From HGM11788 sp964654945 (GTDB taxonomy: Bacteria > Bacillota > Clostridia > Lachnospirales > CAG-274): a DNA stretch of 64,000 bases. The translations under genes were made by a program, and so were the position numbers. Below the pieces are notes generated by a model. It saw nothing but the letters and a program-made list of their open reading frames with translations, was not told the DNA's origin and ran no database searches. Below are positions 56,590 to 64,000 of the stretch, piece after piece. Numbering within the stretch: position 1 is the first letter of the stretch; every line of letters starts with the position of its first letter. The stretch covers positions 1-64,000 of the forward strand of contig CAZZLN010000003.1 of NCBI GenBank assembly GCA_964654945.1, written 5' to 3'.

Positions 56590-57237
56590 ATGCTGGTTGA
56601 AAAATATTTAGAGGATTATGTTATTGGTATGCTTACTGATTGTGATGGTGAGCTTGGCAGGCTTCAAAGAGAAAGCTATAATGCCGGATTGCCTATTATT
56701 CCTAAAGATGTTGTTAAGCTTTTAGGATTTATTCTTGGAATTTATAAGCCTGTTAAAATACTTGAAGTTGGTATGGCAGTTGGTTTTTCTGCAGCATTTA
56801 TGAGTGGATATTTACCTGAAAACGGACATATTACTACTATTGACAGATACCCGCTTATGATAGAAAAAGCAAAGGCAAATTTTAAAAAATTAGGCATTGA
56901 AGATAAAATAACTGTTCTTGAGGGTGATGCTAATATTGTGCTTAAATCCCTTGACGAAAAATTTGATTTTGTTTTTATGGATGCTGCTAAAGGTCAATAT
57001 ATTAATATTTTGCCTGATGTTTTAAGACTGTTAAAGGTCGGCGGAGTGATTATGGCTGATGATATATTACAAGATGGCAGGGTTGCACAGGATTATTTTG
57101 AAATACCCAAAAGACAGAGGACTATCCATAAAAGATTAAATGAATTTCTTAATACTATTACCCATAGTGATAATTTGAGAACATCTATACTGACTATTGG
57201 TGATGGTGTTGCATTAATGGAAAAATTAAAGGAGTGA
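56590..57237 (+). CDS. class I SAM-dependent O-methyltransferase, YrrM/TrmR-like
   Basis: The 215-residue protein has the SAM-binding loop VGMAVGFSAAFMSGYLP, the acidic DRYP after beta-2 and FVFMDAAKGQY typical of the O-methyltransferase_3 family. The Bacillus relative next to mltG (yrrM) acts in wobble-uridine modification of tRNA (methylation of hydroxyuridine), which fits the following U32 gene. Substrate assignment is by context. Confidence 0.85.
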   Translation: MLVEKYLEDYVIGMLTDCDGELGRLQRESYNAGLPIIPKDVVKLLGFILGIYKPVKILEVGMAVGFSAAFMSGYLPENGHITTIDRYPLMIEKAKANFKKLGIEDKITVLEGDANIVLKSLDEKFDFVFMDAAKGQYINILPDVLRLLKVGGVIMADDILQDGRVAQDYFEIPKRQRTIHKRLNEFLNTITHSDNLRTSILTIGDGVALMEKLKE

Positions 57238-57242
57238 GAATT

Positions 57243-58493
57243 TTGAATAAAAAAATTGAACTGCTTGCTCCTGCCGGAGATTTGGAAAAACTTAAAATTG
57301 CTGTGCTTTACGGTGCAGATGCAGTTTATCTTGGAGGTACAAGCTTTGGACTTAGAGCTAAGGCTAAAAACTTTGATTATACTCAGATGAAAGAGGGAGT
57401 TGAGTTTGCTCATAAACATGGTGTAAAGGTATATGTTACCTGTAATATTTTTGCACATAATGAAGATTTTGAAAATATGGCGGATTATTTCAGAGAGCTT
57501 CAGGAGCTGAATGTTGATGCTATTCTGGTTGCTGACCCCGGAGTATTTTCTGTTGCAAGAGAGGTAGTGCCGAATATGGATATTCATATAAGCACACAGG
57601 CAAACAATACTAATTATCATACTGCTCTTTTTTGGAAAAATCTTGGTGCATCAAGAATTGTTATGGCAAGAGAGCTTTCACTTAAAGAAATAAAGGGTAT
57701 TTCCGATAATATACCCGAAGATTTGGAAGTTGAAGCTTTCGTACATGGAGCTATGTGTATAAGCTACAGCGGCAGATGCCTTTTAAGCAATTATCTTACA
57801 GGCAGAGATGCTAACAAGGGTGCATGCTCACACCCCTGCAGATGGAATTATTATGTTACCGAAAAAACAAGACCTAATGAATATATGCCTGTTATAGAAG
57901 ATGACAGAGGAACTTATATATTTAATTCAAAGGACCTTTGTATGATAAATCATATTCCTGACCTAATAGAAGCAGGAGTTATGAGCCTAAAAATTGAGGG
58001 CAGAATTAAAACAAGTTTTTATGTTGGAACAGTAGTAAGGGCATATAGAGAAGCTATTGATGATTATTTAAAAGACCCTGAGTTGTATGAAAGCAAAAAG
58101 GATTATTATATTCAGGAGGCTGCAAAAGCAAGCTACAGAGGCTTTACAACAGGATTTTACTATGGCAAGCCAAGTGCAGAAGACCAGATTTATACTACAA
58201 GCTCATATATAAGAACTTATGATTTTGTTGGTATGGTGCTTGATTATGATAATGAAACAGGCTATGCCGTTATTGAGCAGAGAAATAAATTTATAAAGGG
58301 CGATAAGGTTGAGTTTTTAAGACATAATGGTGAAATATTTTCACAGACTGTTACTGAAATGTATAATGAAGATGGTGAGAGTATTTCAGAAGCTCCCCAT
58401 CCTCAGCAAATAATTAAACTTAAAGTGAATTCAGATGTTGAAGCTTTTGATATGATGAGAATGGAAAGCAAAACACCTGTTACACTTAAATAA
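57243..58493 (+). CDS. U32 family peptidase-like protein, probable tRNA hydroxylation protein TrhP
   Basis: The 416-residue protein matches the U32 family: IELLAPAGDLEKLK, GADAVYLGG, the VHGAMCISYSGRCLLSNYL and CSHPCRWNYYV segments with the conserved cysteines. TrhP-type members make 5-hydroxyuridine at tRNA position 34; the preceding methyltransferase would then methylate it. The likely start is TTG 57243 after AAGGAG; an in-frame GTG at 57234 overlaps the preceding stop and the site. Confidence 0.9.
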   Translation: MNKKIELLAPAGDLEKLKIAVLYGADAVYLGGTSFGLRAKAKNFDYTQMKEGVEFAHKHGVKVYVTCNIFAHNEDFENMADYFRELQELNVDAILVADPGVFSVAREVVPNMDIHISTQANNTNYHTALFWKNLGASRIVMARELSLKEIKGISDNIPEDLEVEAFVHGAMCISYSGRCLLSNYLTGRDANKGACSHPCRWNYYVTEKTRPNEYMPVIEDDRGTYIFNSKDLCMINHIPDLIEAGVMSLKIEGRIKTSFYVGTVVRAYREAIDDYLKDPELYESKKDYYIQEAAKASYRGFTTGFYYGKPSAEDQIYTTSSYIRTYDFVGMVLDYDNETGYAVIEQRNKFIKGDKVEFLRHNGEIFSQTVTEMYNEDGESISEAPHPQQIIKLKVNSDVEAFDMMRMESKTPVTLK

Positions 58494-58520
58494 ATTTATT
58501 TTTTATAGGAGGAATATTTA

Positions 58521-59930
58521 ATGAAAAAATTTTTAGCAACGATGTTGTCAGCATTAATGATAATTTCAGGTGCAAGCTTTTCTTATGCTGCCGAAACCCT
58601 TGATGTTGATTGTGTAGTGAGCAATAGCTCTCTTGAGGTAGGAGATAATTTTTATGTTGACTTTAAAATTTATGATAATCCTACAGGCTATAATTCCATG
58701 ACAGCATATTTAAGATATGACCCTAATGTTATAAGAGCTGTTGAATGTGATGTTGAGGATATACCAAGTGATCTTATTGTTTATCAGAATGAAAACGGTG
58801 CATATTTATCGCTTTTTTCATATACTTATGTAAATGGCAGACTTAATTTTGTGCCTAAAACAGGTGATGTTGATTATGATGGATATGCTAATGGCAAAAA
58901 GTCAGCATCTGAAATTGGCATTATTAAGCTTACAAATTATCTTGGTGCTTCCGTAAACAATTATCTTCAGAATTATGAGGATACAGGTACTCTTGTCAGA
59001 ATGAAGTTTGAGGCTGTCGGCGGCGGCTCTACTGATATAGTCCTTGATAATGCAATTGCAGCATATTTTGTTGAAGGACAGAATATGCAGCTTAATGTTA
59101 ATGCTTCAGGGGGAAGCGTTGCTGTTTCAGGAGCTGCTGTCGATAATGAAAGCACAGAATCAACTACAGCTGTTTCTTCAACAGAAACAACAACAAGCAG
59201 CTCATCAAACAGTGGTTCAGACTCAAGCAGTGGTTCAAGCTCAAGCAGTGGTTCAGGTTCTTCAGGAAGTACCTCTTCTTCAGCAACAACTACAACACAG
59301 GCTACAACCGAAGCATCTGCTGAAGTGACTACAGCCTCTGTAACTAATAATGAAATAAATAATGTTGAAGCAACAGTATCTTTTGTTGATGTTAAATCTG
59401 ATGCGTGGTATTATGAACCTGTTATGAAACTTGCTTCTGCTAAAATTGTAAATGGCTATTCTGCCGATAACACATTCAGACCAAACAATAATGTAACACG
59501 AGCTGATTTCCTTTTAATGCTTTTAAGAGGTATGGGTGTTGATACAACTGCTGCACCTGCATCTAATTTTAGTGATGTTTCACAGAGTAAGTATTATTAT
59601 AATGCAGTCGGAATTGCAAAAGAAATGGGTATTGCATCAGGTGATGGTGTAAACTTTAATCCTGAAAGCAATATTACAAGACAGGATATGATGATATTAG
59701 CTAAGAAAGCACTTGAAAGTGCAGCAAATACAACTATCACAGGAGATACTTCCGTACTTGACCAATTTAATGATAAAAATGAAATTTCTGCTTATGCAGT
59801 TGATAGCCTTGCCGCTATGGTAAGTGAGGGAATAGTAAATGGTATGGGTGATAATATTGCACCTAAGGCAAATACTACAAGAGCACAGGCTGTTGTTATA
59901 ATTTCAAATATAATGGAAAAACTTATCTAA
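58521..59930 (+). CDS. cell-surface protein with one cohesin-like domain and three SLH repeats
   Basis: A signal peptide (to about residue 23) is followed by a cohesin-like domain (about 26-205): SLEVGDNFYVDFKIYDN, TAYLRYDPNVIRAVE, and GTLVRMKFEAVGGGSTDIVL match the beta-sandwich pattern of cohesins. A Ser/Thr/Gly linker (about 210-280), probably glycosylated, leads to three SLH repeats (about 287-345, 350-405, 410-469), each with FxDV/YYxxA and a TRAD/TRQD/TRAQ motif, which attach proteins to secondary wall polymer. It could display dockerin enzymes, such as the pectate lyase at 6586, on the S-layer. The cohesin call is by eye. GGAGGA precedes the ATG. Confidence 0.82.
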   Translation: MKKFLATMLSALMIISGASFSYAAETLDVDCVVSNSSLEVGDNFYVDFKIYDNPTGYNSMTAYLRYDPNVIRAVECDVEDIPSDLIVYQNENGAYLSLFSYTYVNGRLNFVPKTGDVDYDGYANGKKSASEIGIIKLTNYLGASVNNYLQNYEDTGTLVRMKFEAVGGGSTDIVLDNAIAAYFVEGQNMQLNVNASGGSVAVSGAAVDNESTESTTAVSSTETTTSSSSNSGSDSSSGSSSSSGSGSSGSTSSSATTTTQATTEASAEVTTASVTNNEINNVEATVSFVDVKSDAWYYEPVMKLASAKIVNGYSADNTFRPNNNVTRADFLLMLLRGMGVDTTAAPASNFSDVSQSKYYYNAVGIAKEMGIASGDGVNFNPESNITRQDMMILAKKALESAANTTITGDTSVLDQFNDKNEISAYAVDSLAAMVSEGIVNGMGDNIAPKANTTRAQAVVIISNIMEKLI

Positions 59931-59954
59931 TCAATAAGATATAGGCTTAAAATG

Positions 59955-60004
59955 AACTGACTCCCAAAAGTTATACTTAAAAATTCAACTTTTGGGAGTC
60001 AGTT
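59955..60004 (+). terminator. strong hairpin terminator after the cohesin-SLH gene
   Basis: A perfect 18-bp stem (59955-59972 with 59987-60004) lies 25 bases after the stop codon. The T-tract is short (ATTTAATG), but the stem is the longest perfect one in the window. Confidence 0.75.
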
Positions 60005-60042
60005 ATTTAATGATAAATAAAATATTAAATATAATAAAAAGT

Positions 60043-60079
60043 ATTAACAGCACCTTCAAAATCAGAAGGTGCTGTTAAT
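60043..60079 (-). terminator. intrinsic terminator of the aquaporin gene
   Basis: A perfect 15-bp stem (60043-60057 with 60065-60079) is followed on the minus strand by CTTTTTATTAT. It lies about 110 bases beyond the aquaporin stop; nothing else is seen in between. Confidence 0.75.
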
Positions 60080-60188
60080 ATTAACAAAAATTTGTTTTTA
60101 GTGAAGCAAGAAAAATAAGACCAATGGTAAATCTATACCTTTGATAACTTATGAAAGCTGCTTCTTTATAAAATTAAGTGGCATACAA

Positions 60189-60884
60189 TCAATCTTCAGC
60201 TTCAAGTGCCTTATAAATAACTGCTGCAATAATTGCGCCAACAAGAGGACCTACAATGAATACCCAAAGGCATGCAACAGGGTCAGCGTTTCCGTTAATT
60301 GCTGCTGCAATTGCTGGGCCTATACTTCTTGCAGGGTTTACAGATGTGCCTGTAAGACCTATACCAAGAATATGAACAAGAGTAAGTGTAAGACCTATAA
60401 TAAGACCTCCGAATGAACCATGATTAGCTTTCTTAGATGTTACACCGAGAATTGTAAGAACAAATATAAATGTAAGAACAACCTCAACAAGCAAGCCTGC
60501 GGCAGCACTGCCGTTTACTCCTGCCAAACCGTTAGAGCCGAAAGCTCCGGTCATATCTGTTACTCCGCCAAGTCCGAATATTGCTGATAGTATGCCTGCT
60601 CCTGCAATAGCACCGATAATTTGAGCAATTACATAACCAACAAATTCACTTACTGTAATGCCTCCGCTTATAAGAACACCAAGTGAAACAGCCGGATTAA
60701 TATGGCAGCCTGATATATTGCCTACACAATATGCCATTCCCACAATAACAAGACCGAATGCAAGAGCTGTCAGTATGTAGCCACAGCCGGCAGCCGCATT
60801 GCATCCAACAAGCATAGCCGTTCCGCATCCTAAGGTAACCAGTACCATAGTTCCAATAAATTCTGCAACAAGTTTTTTAATCAT
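60189..60884 (-). CDS. aquaporin, water-channel type (AqpZ-like)
   Basis: The 231-residue protein has six membrane segments and both NPA boxes (residues 63-65 and 183-185). The selectivity-filter residues Phe43, His171, Thr180 and Arg186 have the spacing of the E. coli AqpZ filter, which marks a water channel rather than a glycerol facilitator. It is monocistronic. AAGGAAGG precedes the ATG, and a leader of nearly 200 bases with inverted repeats lies upstream. Confidence 0.95.
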   Translation of the reverse strand: MIKKLVAEFIGTMVLVTLGCGTAMLVGCNAAAGCGYILTALAFGLVIVGMAYCVGNISGCHINPAVSLGVLISGGITVSEFVGYVIAQIIGAIAGAGILSAIFGLGGVTDMTGAFGSNGLAGVNGSAAAGLLVEVVLTFIFVLTILGVTSKKANHGSFGGLIIGLTLTLVHILGIGLTGTSVNPARSIGPAIAAAINGNADPVACLWVFIVGPLVGAIIAAVIYKALEAED

Positions 60885-60921
60885 AAAAAAACCTTCCTTC
60901 TATAAAATTTTTATTTTTAAG

Positions 60922-61044
60922 GCTTTAAAAATTTTAAAGCATCTTAAACAAATTAATTTATCCCATTTAATTAGGATTGAAATTTTATTTCCATATGGGA
61001 TATAATTCAATATATACGTAAAATGTAAAAATTAAGCCGTATAT
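60922..61044 (-). promoter_or_regulatory. structured leader of the aquaporin gene
   Basis: Between the promoter at 61087 and the start codon, three inverted repeats lie in a row: 61012-61018 with 61038-61044 (7 bp), 60959-60966 with 60995-61002 (8 bp) and a 19-base palindrome at 60922-60940. No known riboswitch class is recognised. The repeats may be RNA hairpins or protein sites. Confidence 0.45.
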
Positions 61045-61086
61045 CTGTAATTTTCAATAATTTCAAAATATTTTTCTGTTAGTTAT

Positions 61087-61115
61087 ATAATATAATATTA
61101 TGGGGTTTTTGTCAA
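61087..61115 (-). promoter_or_regulatory. promoter of the aquaporin gene
   Basis: On the minus strand TTGACA (61115-61110) and TATTAT (61092-61087) are 17 bases apart. It implies a 5' leader of almost 200 bases. Confidence 0.6.
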
Positions 61116-61150
61116 TATTTGAAATTTCAAATTTTATACATATTTAATGA

Positions 61151-61184
61151 TTAACTGTTAAACTCCCTTTATAACTGTTAAACT
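61151..61184. repeat. paired palindromic repeats in the aquaporin/importer gap
   Basis: AACTGTTAAACT occurs at 61153-61164 and again at 61173-61184, exactly 20 bases (two helical turns) apart. Each includes a (T)TAACTGTTAA palindrome. This spacing suits a dimeric regulator binding on one face of the DNA. The site is about 40 bases upstream of the aquaporin -35 element. Confidence 0.5.
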
Positions 61185-61224
61185 TATTAATACCGGTAAT
61201 GAAGAATAAATATAAATAAATTTT

Positions 61225-61255
61225 AGAAGACTGCGACTGTGGTCTTCTTTTTTTG
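61225..61255 (+). terminator. isolated intrinsic terminator with no gene upstream
   Basis: A 7-bp stem (61225-61231 with 61242-61248) is followed by seven T residues on the plus strand. No plus-strand coding gene lies between it and 59930, so it may end a short untranslated transcript. Confidence 0.65.
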
Positions 61256-61397
61256 TTATTCATAAAATTAATGGTAATTTTAACCAAAAAGTATAAAATT
61301 GCATAATGTTTTATGTAAAAATGAAAAAATAATTATAATTATTGCTGATAAAAATAAAATAAGTTGTGAAAATTACTAAAAAATTTATAAAAAACAC

Positions 61398-61459
61398 TTG
61401 GCAAGATATATAGTTTTATGTTATAATAATAGCACAGGTTATATAAGATATATAGTTTT
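61398..61459 (+). promoter_or_regulatory. promoter of the sugar-type ABC importer with 15-base direct repeats
   Basis: TTGGCA at 61398-61403 and TATAAT at 61422-61427 are 18 bases apart. AAGATATATAGTTTT occurs twice, at 61403-61417 (inside the promoter spacer) and at 61445-61459 (just after the expected start site), 42 bases apart. The repeats may be operator half-sites. The leader to the start codon is about 260 bases and contains a further 8-bp hairpin at 61611-61640. Confidence 0.55.
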
Positions 61460-61694
61460 GCAATAGCAGTAAACTGTTTCTTTTGTGTAAAATGCCAATT
61501 AAAATTGTGTTGTTTAATTATTTCTTTGTGAATATTATCAGAGAGAACATCTTAGACAGGGCAGTTTTTCTGCGACAGGACAGAGAGATTTTTTATTGAT
61601 TAGGTCATATCATAAAAGTGACTCCCTTATTGCTTTTATGGCTGTTGACTAAATAATGGACTATATAATACATAAAATTAAAAGGAGGATTTCC

Positions 61695-63356
61695 ATGAAA
61701 AAGAATGTTATCAAACGATTTGTGGCATTCGGGTTATCAGTTATGATGATTACAGGGGTTACCGGATGTGGTTATTCAGACTTAAAGCCTAGTCAGGATG
61801 GCGGTGATGTTACTGCTAAGCCTGAGAGCATCAAGGTTATGGCTGATACTATTCTTGAAGAAGCAAATGGACTTCAGGATTTCTGTACTGAATATGAAAG
61901 ACTTACAGGCATTAAACTTACAGTTGAAAAGCCTGACCACGCAAAATATTATGAAAAGGTTACACTTTCATTTGCTGCTGAACAGCCTGCAGACATTATT
62001 CAGATGGGTTCTACATATTATCCTGAACTTGCAAATTCACAGGCTCTCTGGAATATGACAGATGCTTGGGATAACCCTGAATATGATGGTCAGGAAGGCT
62101 GGGAAAACAGAGATAAGGTTAAAAAGATTATCGACAATGATTATGTTGATGCTTTGAGAATTGACGTTAATGTTCCTGTTCTTGATGAAGAAGGTCAGGC
62201 TATTACAGATTCACTTGGTACTCCTGAAACTGAGTTTAAGGAGCAGCAGTTATATGGTTTCCCAATGGATGCCGGAAATGGTACTGTTACATATGTCAGA
62301 AAAGACTGGTTAGATCAGCTTGGCTTGGAACAGCCAAAAAACTATGAAGAATTTATAGCAATGCTCCAGGCTTTTAAGGATAATGAAGGTGTTGGTATGA
62401 TTCCTAAGGGTGTTATTCCTCTTACCGCAGCAGGTCTTTTCCAGGCTGATACACCTTATGATATATATATGAGAGAATTTTATCAGGATGCCAAGCCTGA
62501 TTTCTATAGAGATAAGGAAACAGGTGAATATGTAGATGGTTTCTCAGAGCCTGAAATGAAAGCTGCAATTGAAAGAATGAGAGATGCTTATCAGAGAGGT
62601 CTTATTGATGCAGAAATCGTAACTAATAAAACTTCTACTTGCAGAGATAAGGTTGGTCAGGGTCTTGTTGGAGCATTTAACTACTGGGCAGGTATATGGT
62701 CAAAGAAACTTAATAAATCTCTTAACAGAGGTGAGCTTGTTGCAATTAGTCCAATAGAAGAAATGAAGTCATTAAATAACAAGGGCGAATGGGTATCAGG
62801 CTACACTGAGAGAGTTCCTTCCGCTTTTGCTATGTCAGTTTATGCTAAGAATAAAAAAGCAATATTTAATCAATTCTTAATGTATTCTCATGATGGCGGC
62901 GAAGGTCAGATGTTATTTACTCATGGTGTTGAAGAAGGTATGATTCCTGAGGATAAGATTACTTACAGCGGAAAGAATGGTCATTATAAGTGGCTTAATG
63001 ATGAACATACTGAAGCTGAAGCTTTAAAATACTACAGCAATGAAAAGACTGATGTTGAAAAAGCTATGTATGCACCTGAATTAACCATTACAGAGTGGAA
63101 TGACCCAATTCCAACAGAACAAGTTGTTACTGATTCACTTGAAGTATACAGACAGCACAGAGCATTTGCTGCCGTACCTATTGTAACTGATGTAGTTGCT
63201 GAAAATCTTGCTGACCTTAATGTTGTTAAGCAGCAGGTTGTAGCTGAAGCTGTAACAGGAAAGATTACAGCTGATGAAGCCATTGAAGAATATCTTACTG
63301 AAGGTGCTTTCTATGTAAGTGAAATTCTTAATGACTTAAATGGTACTGAGGAATAA
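61695..63356 (+). CDS. extracellular solute-binding lipoprotein, LplA/YtcQ-like (carbohydrate ABC importer)
   Basis: The 553-residue protein has a lipoprotein signal with VTGC (Cys25), then a family 1 solute-binding fold: the ADIIQMGSTYYPELANSQALW and FPMDAGNGTVTYVRKDWLDQLG segments and a late NYWAGIWSKKLNK block. The size (over 500 residues) matches LplA/YtcQ proteins, which in Bacillus serve complex oligosaccharides such as rhamnogalacturonan fragments. The substrate is not shown by sequence; uronide or pectin oligosaccharides are a guess from context. ATG 61695 follows AAAGGAGGA. A permease gene follows. Confidence 0.9.
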   Translation: MKKNVIKRFVAFGLSVMMITGVTGCGYSDLKPSQDGGDVTAKPESIKVMADTILEEANGLQDFCTEYERLTGIKLTVEKPDHAKYYEKVTLSFAAEQPADIIQMGSTYYPELANSQALWNMTDAWDNPEYDGQEGWENRDKVKKIIDNDYVDALRIDVNVPVLDEEGQAITDSLGTPETEFKEQQLYGFPMDAGNGTVTYVRKDWLDQLGLEQPKNYEEFIAMLQAFKDNEGVGMIPKGVIPLTAAGLFQADTPYDIYMREFYQDAKPDFYRDKETGEYVDGFSEPEMKAAIERMRDAYQRGLIDAEIVTNKTSTCRDKVGQGLVGAFNYWAGIWSKKLNKSLNRGELVAISPIEEMKSLNNKGEWVSGYTERVPSAFAMSVYAKNKKAIFNQFLMYSHDGGEGQMLFTHGVEEGMIPEDKITYSGKNGHYKWLNDEHTEAEALKYYSNEKTDVEKAMYAPELTITEWNDPIPTEQVVTDSLEVYRQHRAFAAVPIVTDVVAENLADLNVVKQQVVAEAVTGKITADEAIEEYLTEGAFYVSEILNDLNGTEE

Positions 63357-63460
63357 TTTTCGAATTAAAATATATGAGTACTGTGGTATATATTACAGCT
63401 TAAAACTGTAAATCTATACGGGGTGCTTATGATAAATCTTAAATGAAAGGATGTTTATAT

Positions 63461-64000
63461 ATGGCTAAAACTCCAGATACAGCTCAGTTTGATCATATTG
63501 TAGTTAAAGAGCCTAGTGTTACGGAACGTATGTACAAGTACAGATATTTCTATCTTATGTTCATTCCTGTTGCTGTAGTATTATTTATTTTCTATTATTG
63601 GCCAATGGCCGGTATCAGATTTGCATTTTCAACTTATAAATTAAAGCAAATTGCTACTCAGGCAGGTCCCGATTACAGTATTGGCTTGGGCAACTTTGCT
63701 AAATTGCTTGATTCTCCGCCATTTCTTGCGGCATTAAGCAATACATTAATTTTGAGTTTGGTTAAGTTAATACTTTCAACTGTTGTTACTGTTGGTATTG
63801 CACTTTTACTTAATGAAATAGGCAATATGTGGTTTAAAAAGATTGTACAGACTGTGCTTTATCTTCCACATTTCTTATCTTGGGTAGTTGCAGCTTCTAT
63901 ATTTATGCTTCTTCTTTCAGCAGGTACTGATGCTTCCGGCGAAAGTTCAGCAAATATGGGATTTATTAATGCAATTATATGGAATATATGTAATTTATTT
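63461..64000 (+). CDS. ABC transporter permease, LplB/YteP-like (5' part; cut by window end)
   Basis: An open frame of 180 codons begins at ATG 63461 behind GAAAGGATG and runs off the window. The product has an N-terminal membrane segment in YFYLMFIPVAVVLFIFYYWPM, then GLGNFAKLLDSPPFLAALSNTL and LYLPHFLSWVVAASIFM, as in LplB/YteP-type carbohydrate permeases. It lies 104 bases after the binding-protein gene and is probably co-transcribed; a second permease is expected beyond the edge. Confidence 0.9.
   Translation, partial: MAKTPDTAQFDHIVVKEPSVTERMYKYRYFYLMFIPVAVVLFIFYYWPMAGIRFAFSTYKLKQIATQAGPDYSIGLGNFAKLLDSPPFLAALSNTLILSLVKLILSTVVTVGIALLLNEIGNMWFKKIVQTVLYLPHFLSWVVAASIFMLLLSAGTDASGESSANMGFINAIIWNICNLF

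Larger units (their letters stand above)
60885..61694. other. gene-free interval between divergent aquaporin and importer genes
   Basis: This 810-base interval is very A/T-rich. It holds the aquaporin promoter and leader, paired palindromic repeats, an isolated terminator and the importer promoter with its long leader, all listed separately. I see no coding frame with a ribosome binding site in it. Confidence 0.7.

Noticed and set aside
59160..59340. Short tandem repeats rich in AGCAGTGGTTCA
   Set aside because: They encode the Ser/Gly/Thr linker of the cohesin-SLH protein; not a CRISPR or mobile element.
60141..60416. 91-codon plus-strand frame opposite the aquaporin gene
   Set aside because: It is the antisense of a well-supported aquaporin; its Cys/Asn-rich product looks like a reverse-frame artefact.
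1..64000. CRISPR arrays, tRNA or rRNA genes, transposases, integrases
   Set aside because: Scanned for by eye and not found; the hairpins at 11-95 lack cloverleaf features and regular spacers.

Overview
The window reads as chromosomal DNA of a low-GC, spore-forming anaerobic Firmicute of the class Clostridia. Evidence: clostridial housekeeping synteny (pyrH-frr-uppS-cdsA-dxr-rseP-ispG then polC), a GerA-type germinant receptor operon and a SpoIID-family gene, two rubrerythrins, a tRNA-dependent amidation operon (archaeal-type AspRS plus GatCAB) under a T-box, and secreted pectin-degrading proteins with dockerin, cohesin and S-layer homology (SLH) modules. I cannot name the species. No rRNA or tRNA gene, CRISPR array, transposase, prophage or broken gene was seen.

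Layout. 1-380 holds a cluster of short hairpins and a structured leader before a membrane 4Fe-4S protein. 1337-6463 is the T-box-controlled aspS-gatC-gatA-gatB operon. 6522-8824 is a dockerin-bearing pectate lyase with its own promoter and terminator. 8848-15452 carries a SpoIID-like protein, queA, rarA, a GHL10-type secreted protein and uppP. 15455-18381 is a compact gerA operon. 18389-23728 holds a 1388-residue multimodular pectin esterase, exonuclease III and a rhodanese. 23732-28014 (minus strand) holds an amino-acid ABC importer and rqcH. 28169-34522 is yicC-gmk-rpoZ-priA-def-fmt and a zinc protease. 34576-46036 is the pyrH-to-polC block, interrupted by a YczE-like membrane protein. 46041-49880 holds a small wHTH-like gene, two convergent rubrerythrins, a RelQ-type synthetase, a phosphoesterase and a cyclophilin. 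49899-52013 is a two-component system. 52162-58493 is a single-chain ECF ATPase, ecfT, truA, mltG, an O-methyltransferase and a U32 peptidase. 58521-60004 is a cohesin-SLH surface protein. 60043-61115 is an aquaporin with a long leader. From 61398 on there is a sugar-type ABC importer (lipoprotein plus a permease cut by the window end).

How the genes fit together. The accessory theme is pectin use at the cell surface. The pectate lyase ends in a dockerin. A separate small protein carries one cohesin and three SLH repeats, so it could hold a dockerin enzyme on the S-layer. The large esterase combines a pectin methylesterase, an SGNH/CE12-type acetylesterase, a second SGNH domain that has lost its catalytic residues, and an SLH-like tail. 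The importer at the right edge resembles LplA/LplB-type oligosaccharide uptake systems and might take up products. This minimal cohesin/dockerin/SLH arrangement is the most interesting system in the window, but the pairing and the substrate link are inference.

Start codons were chosen by Shine-Dalgarno placement; several genes start at GTG or TTG. All hairpin and promoter calls were made by eye.
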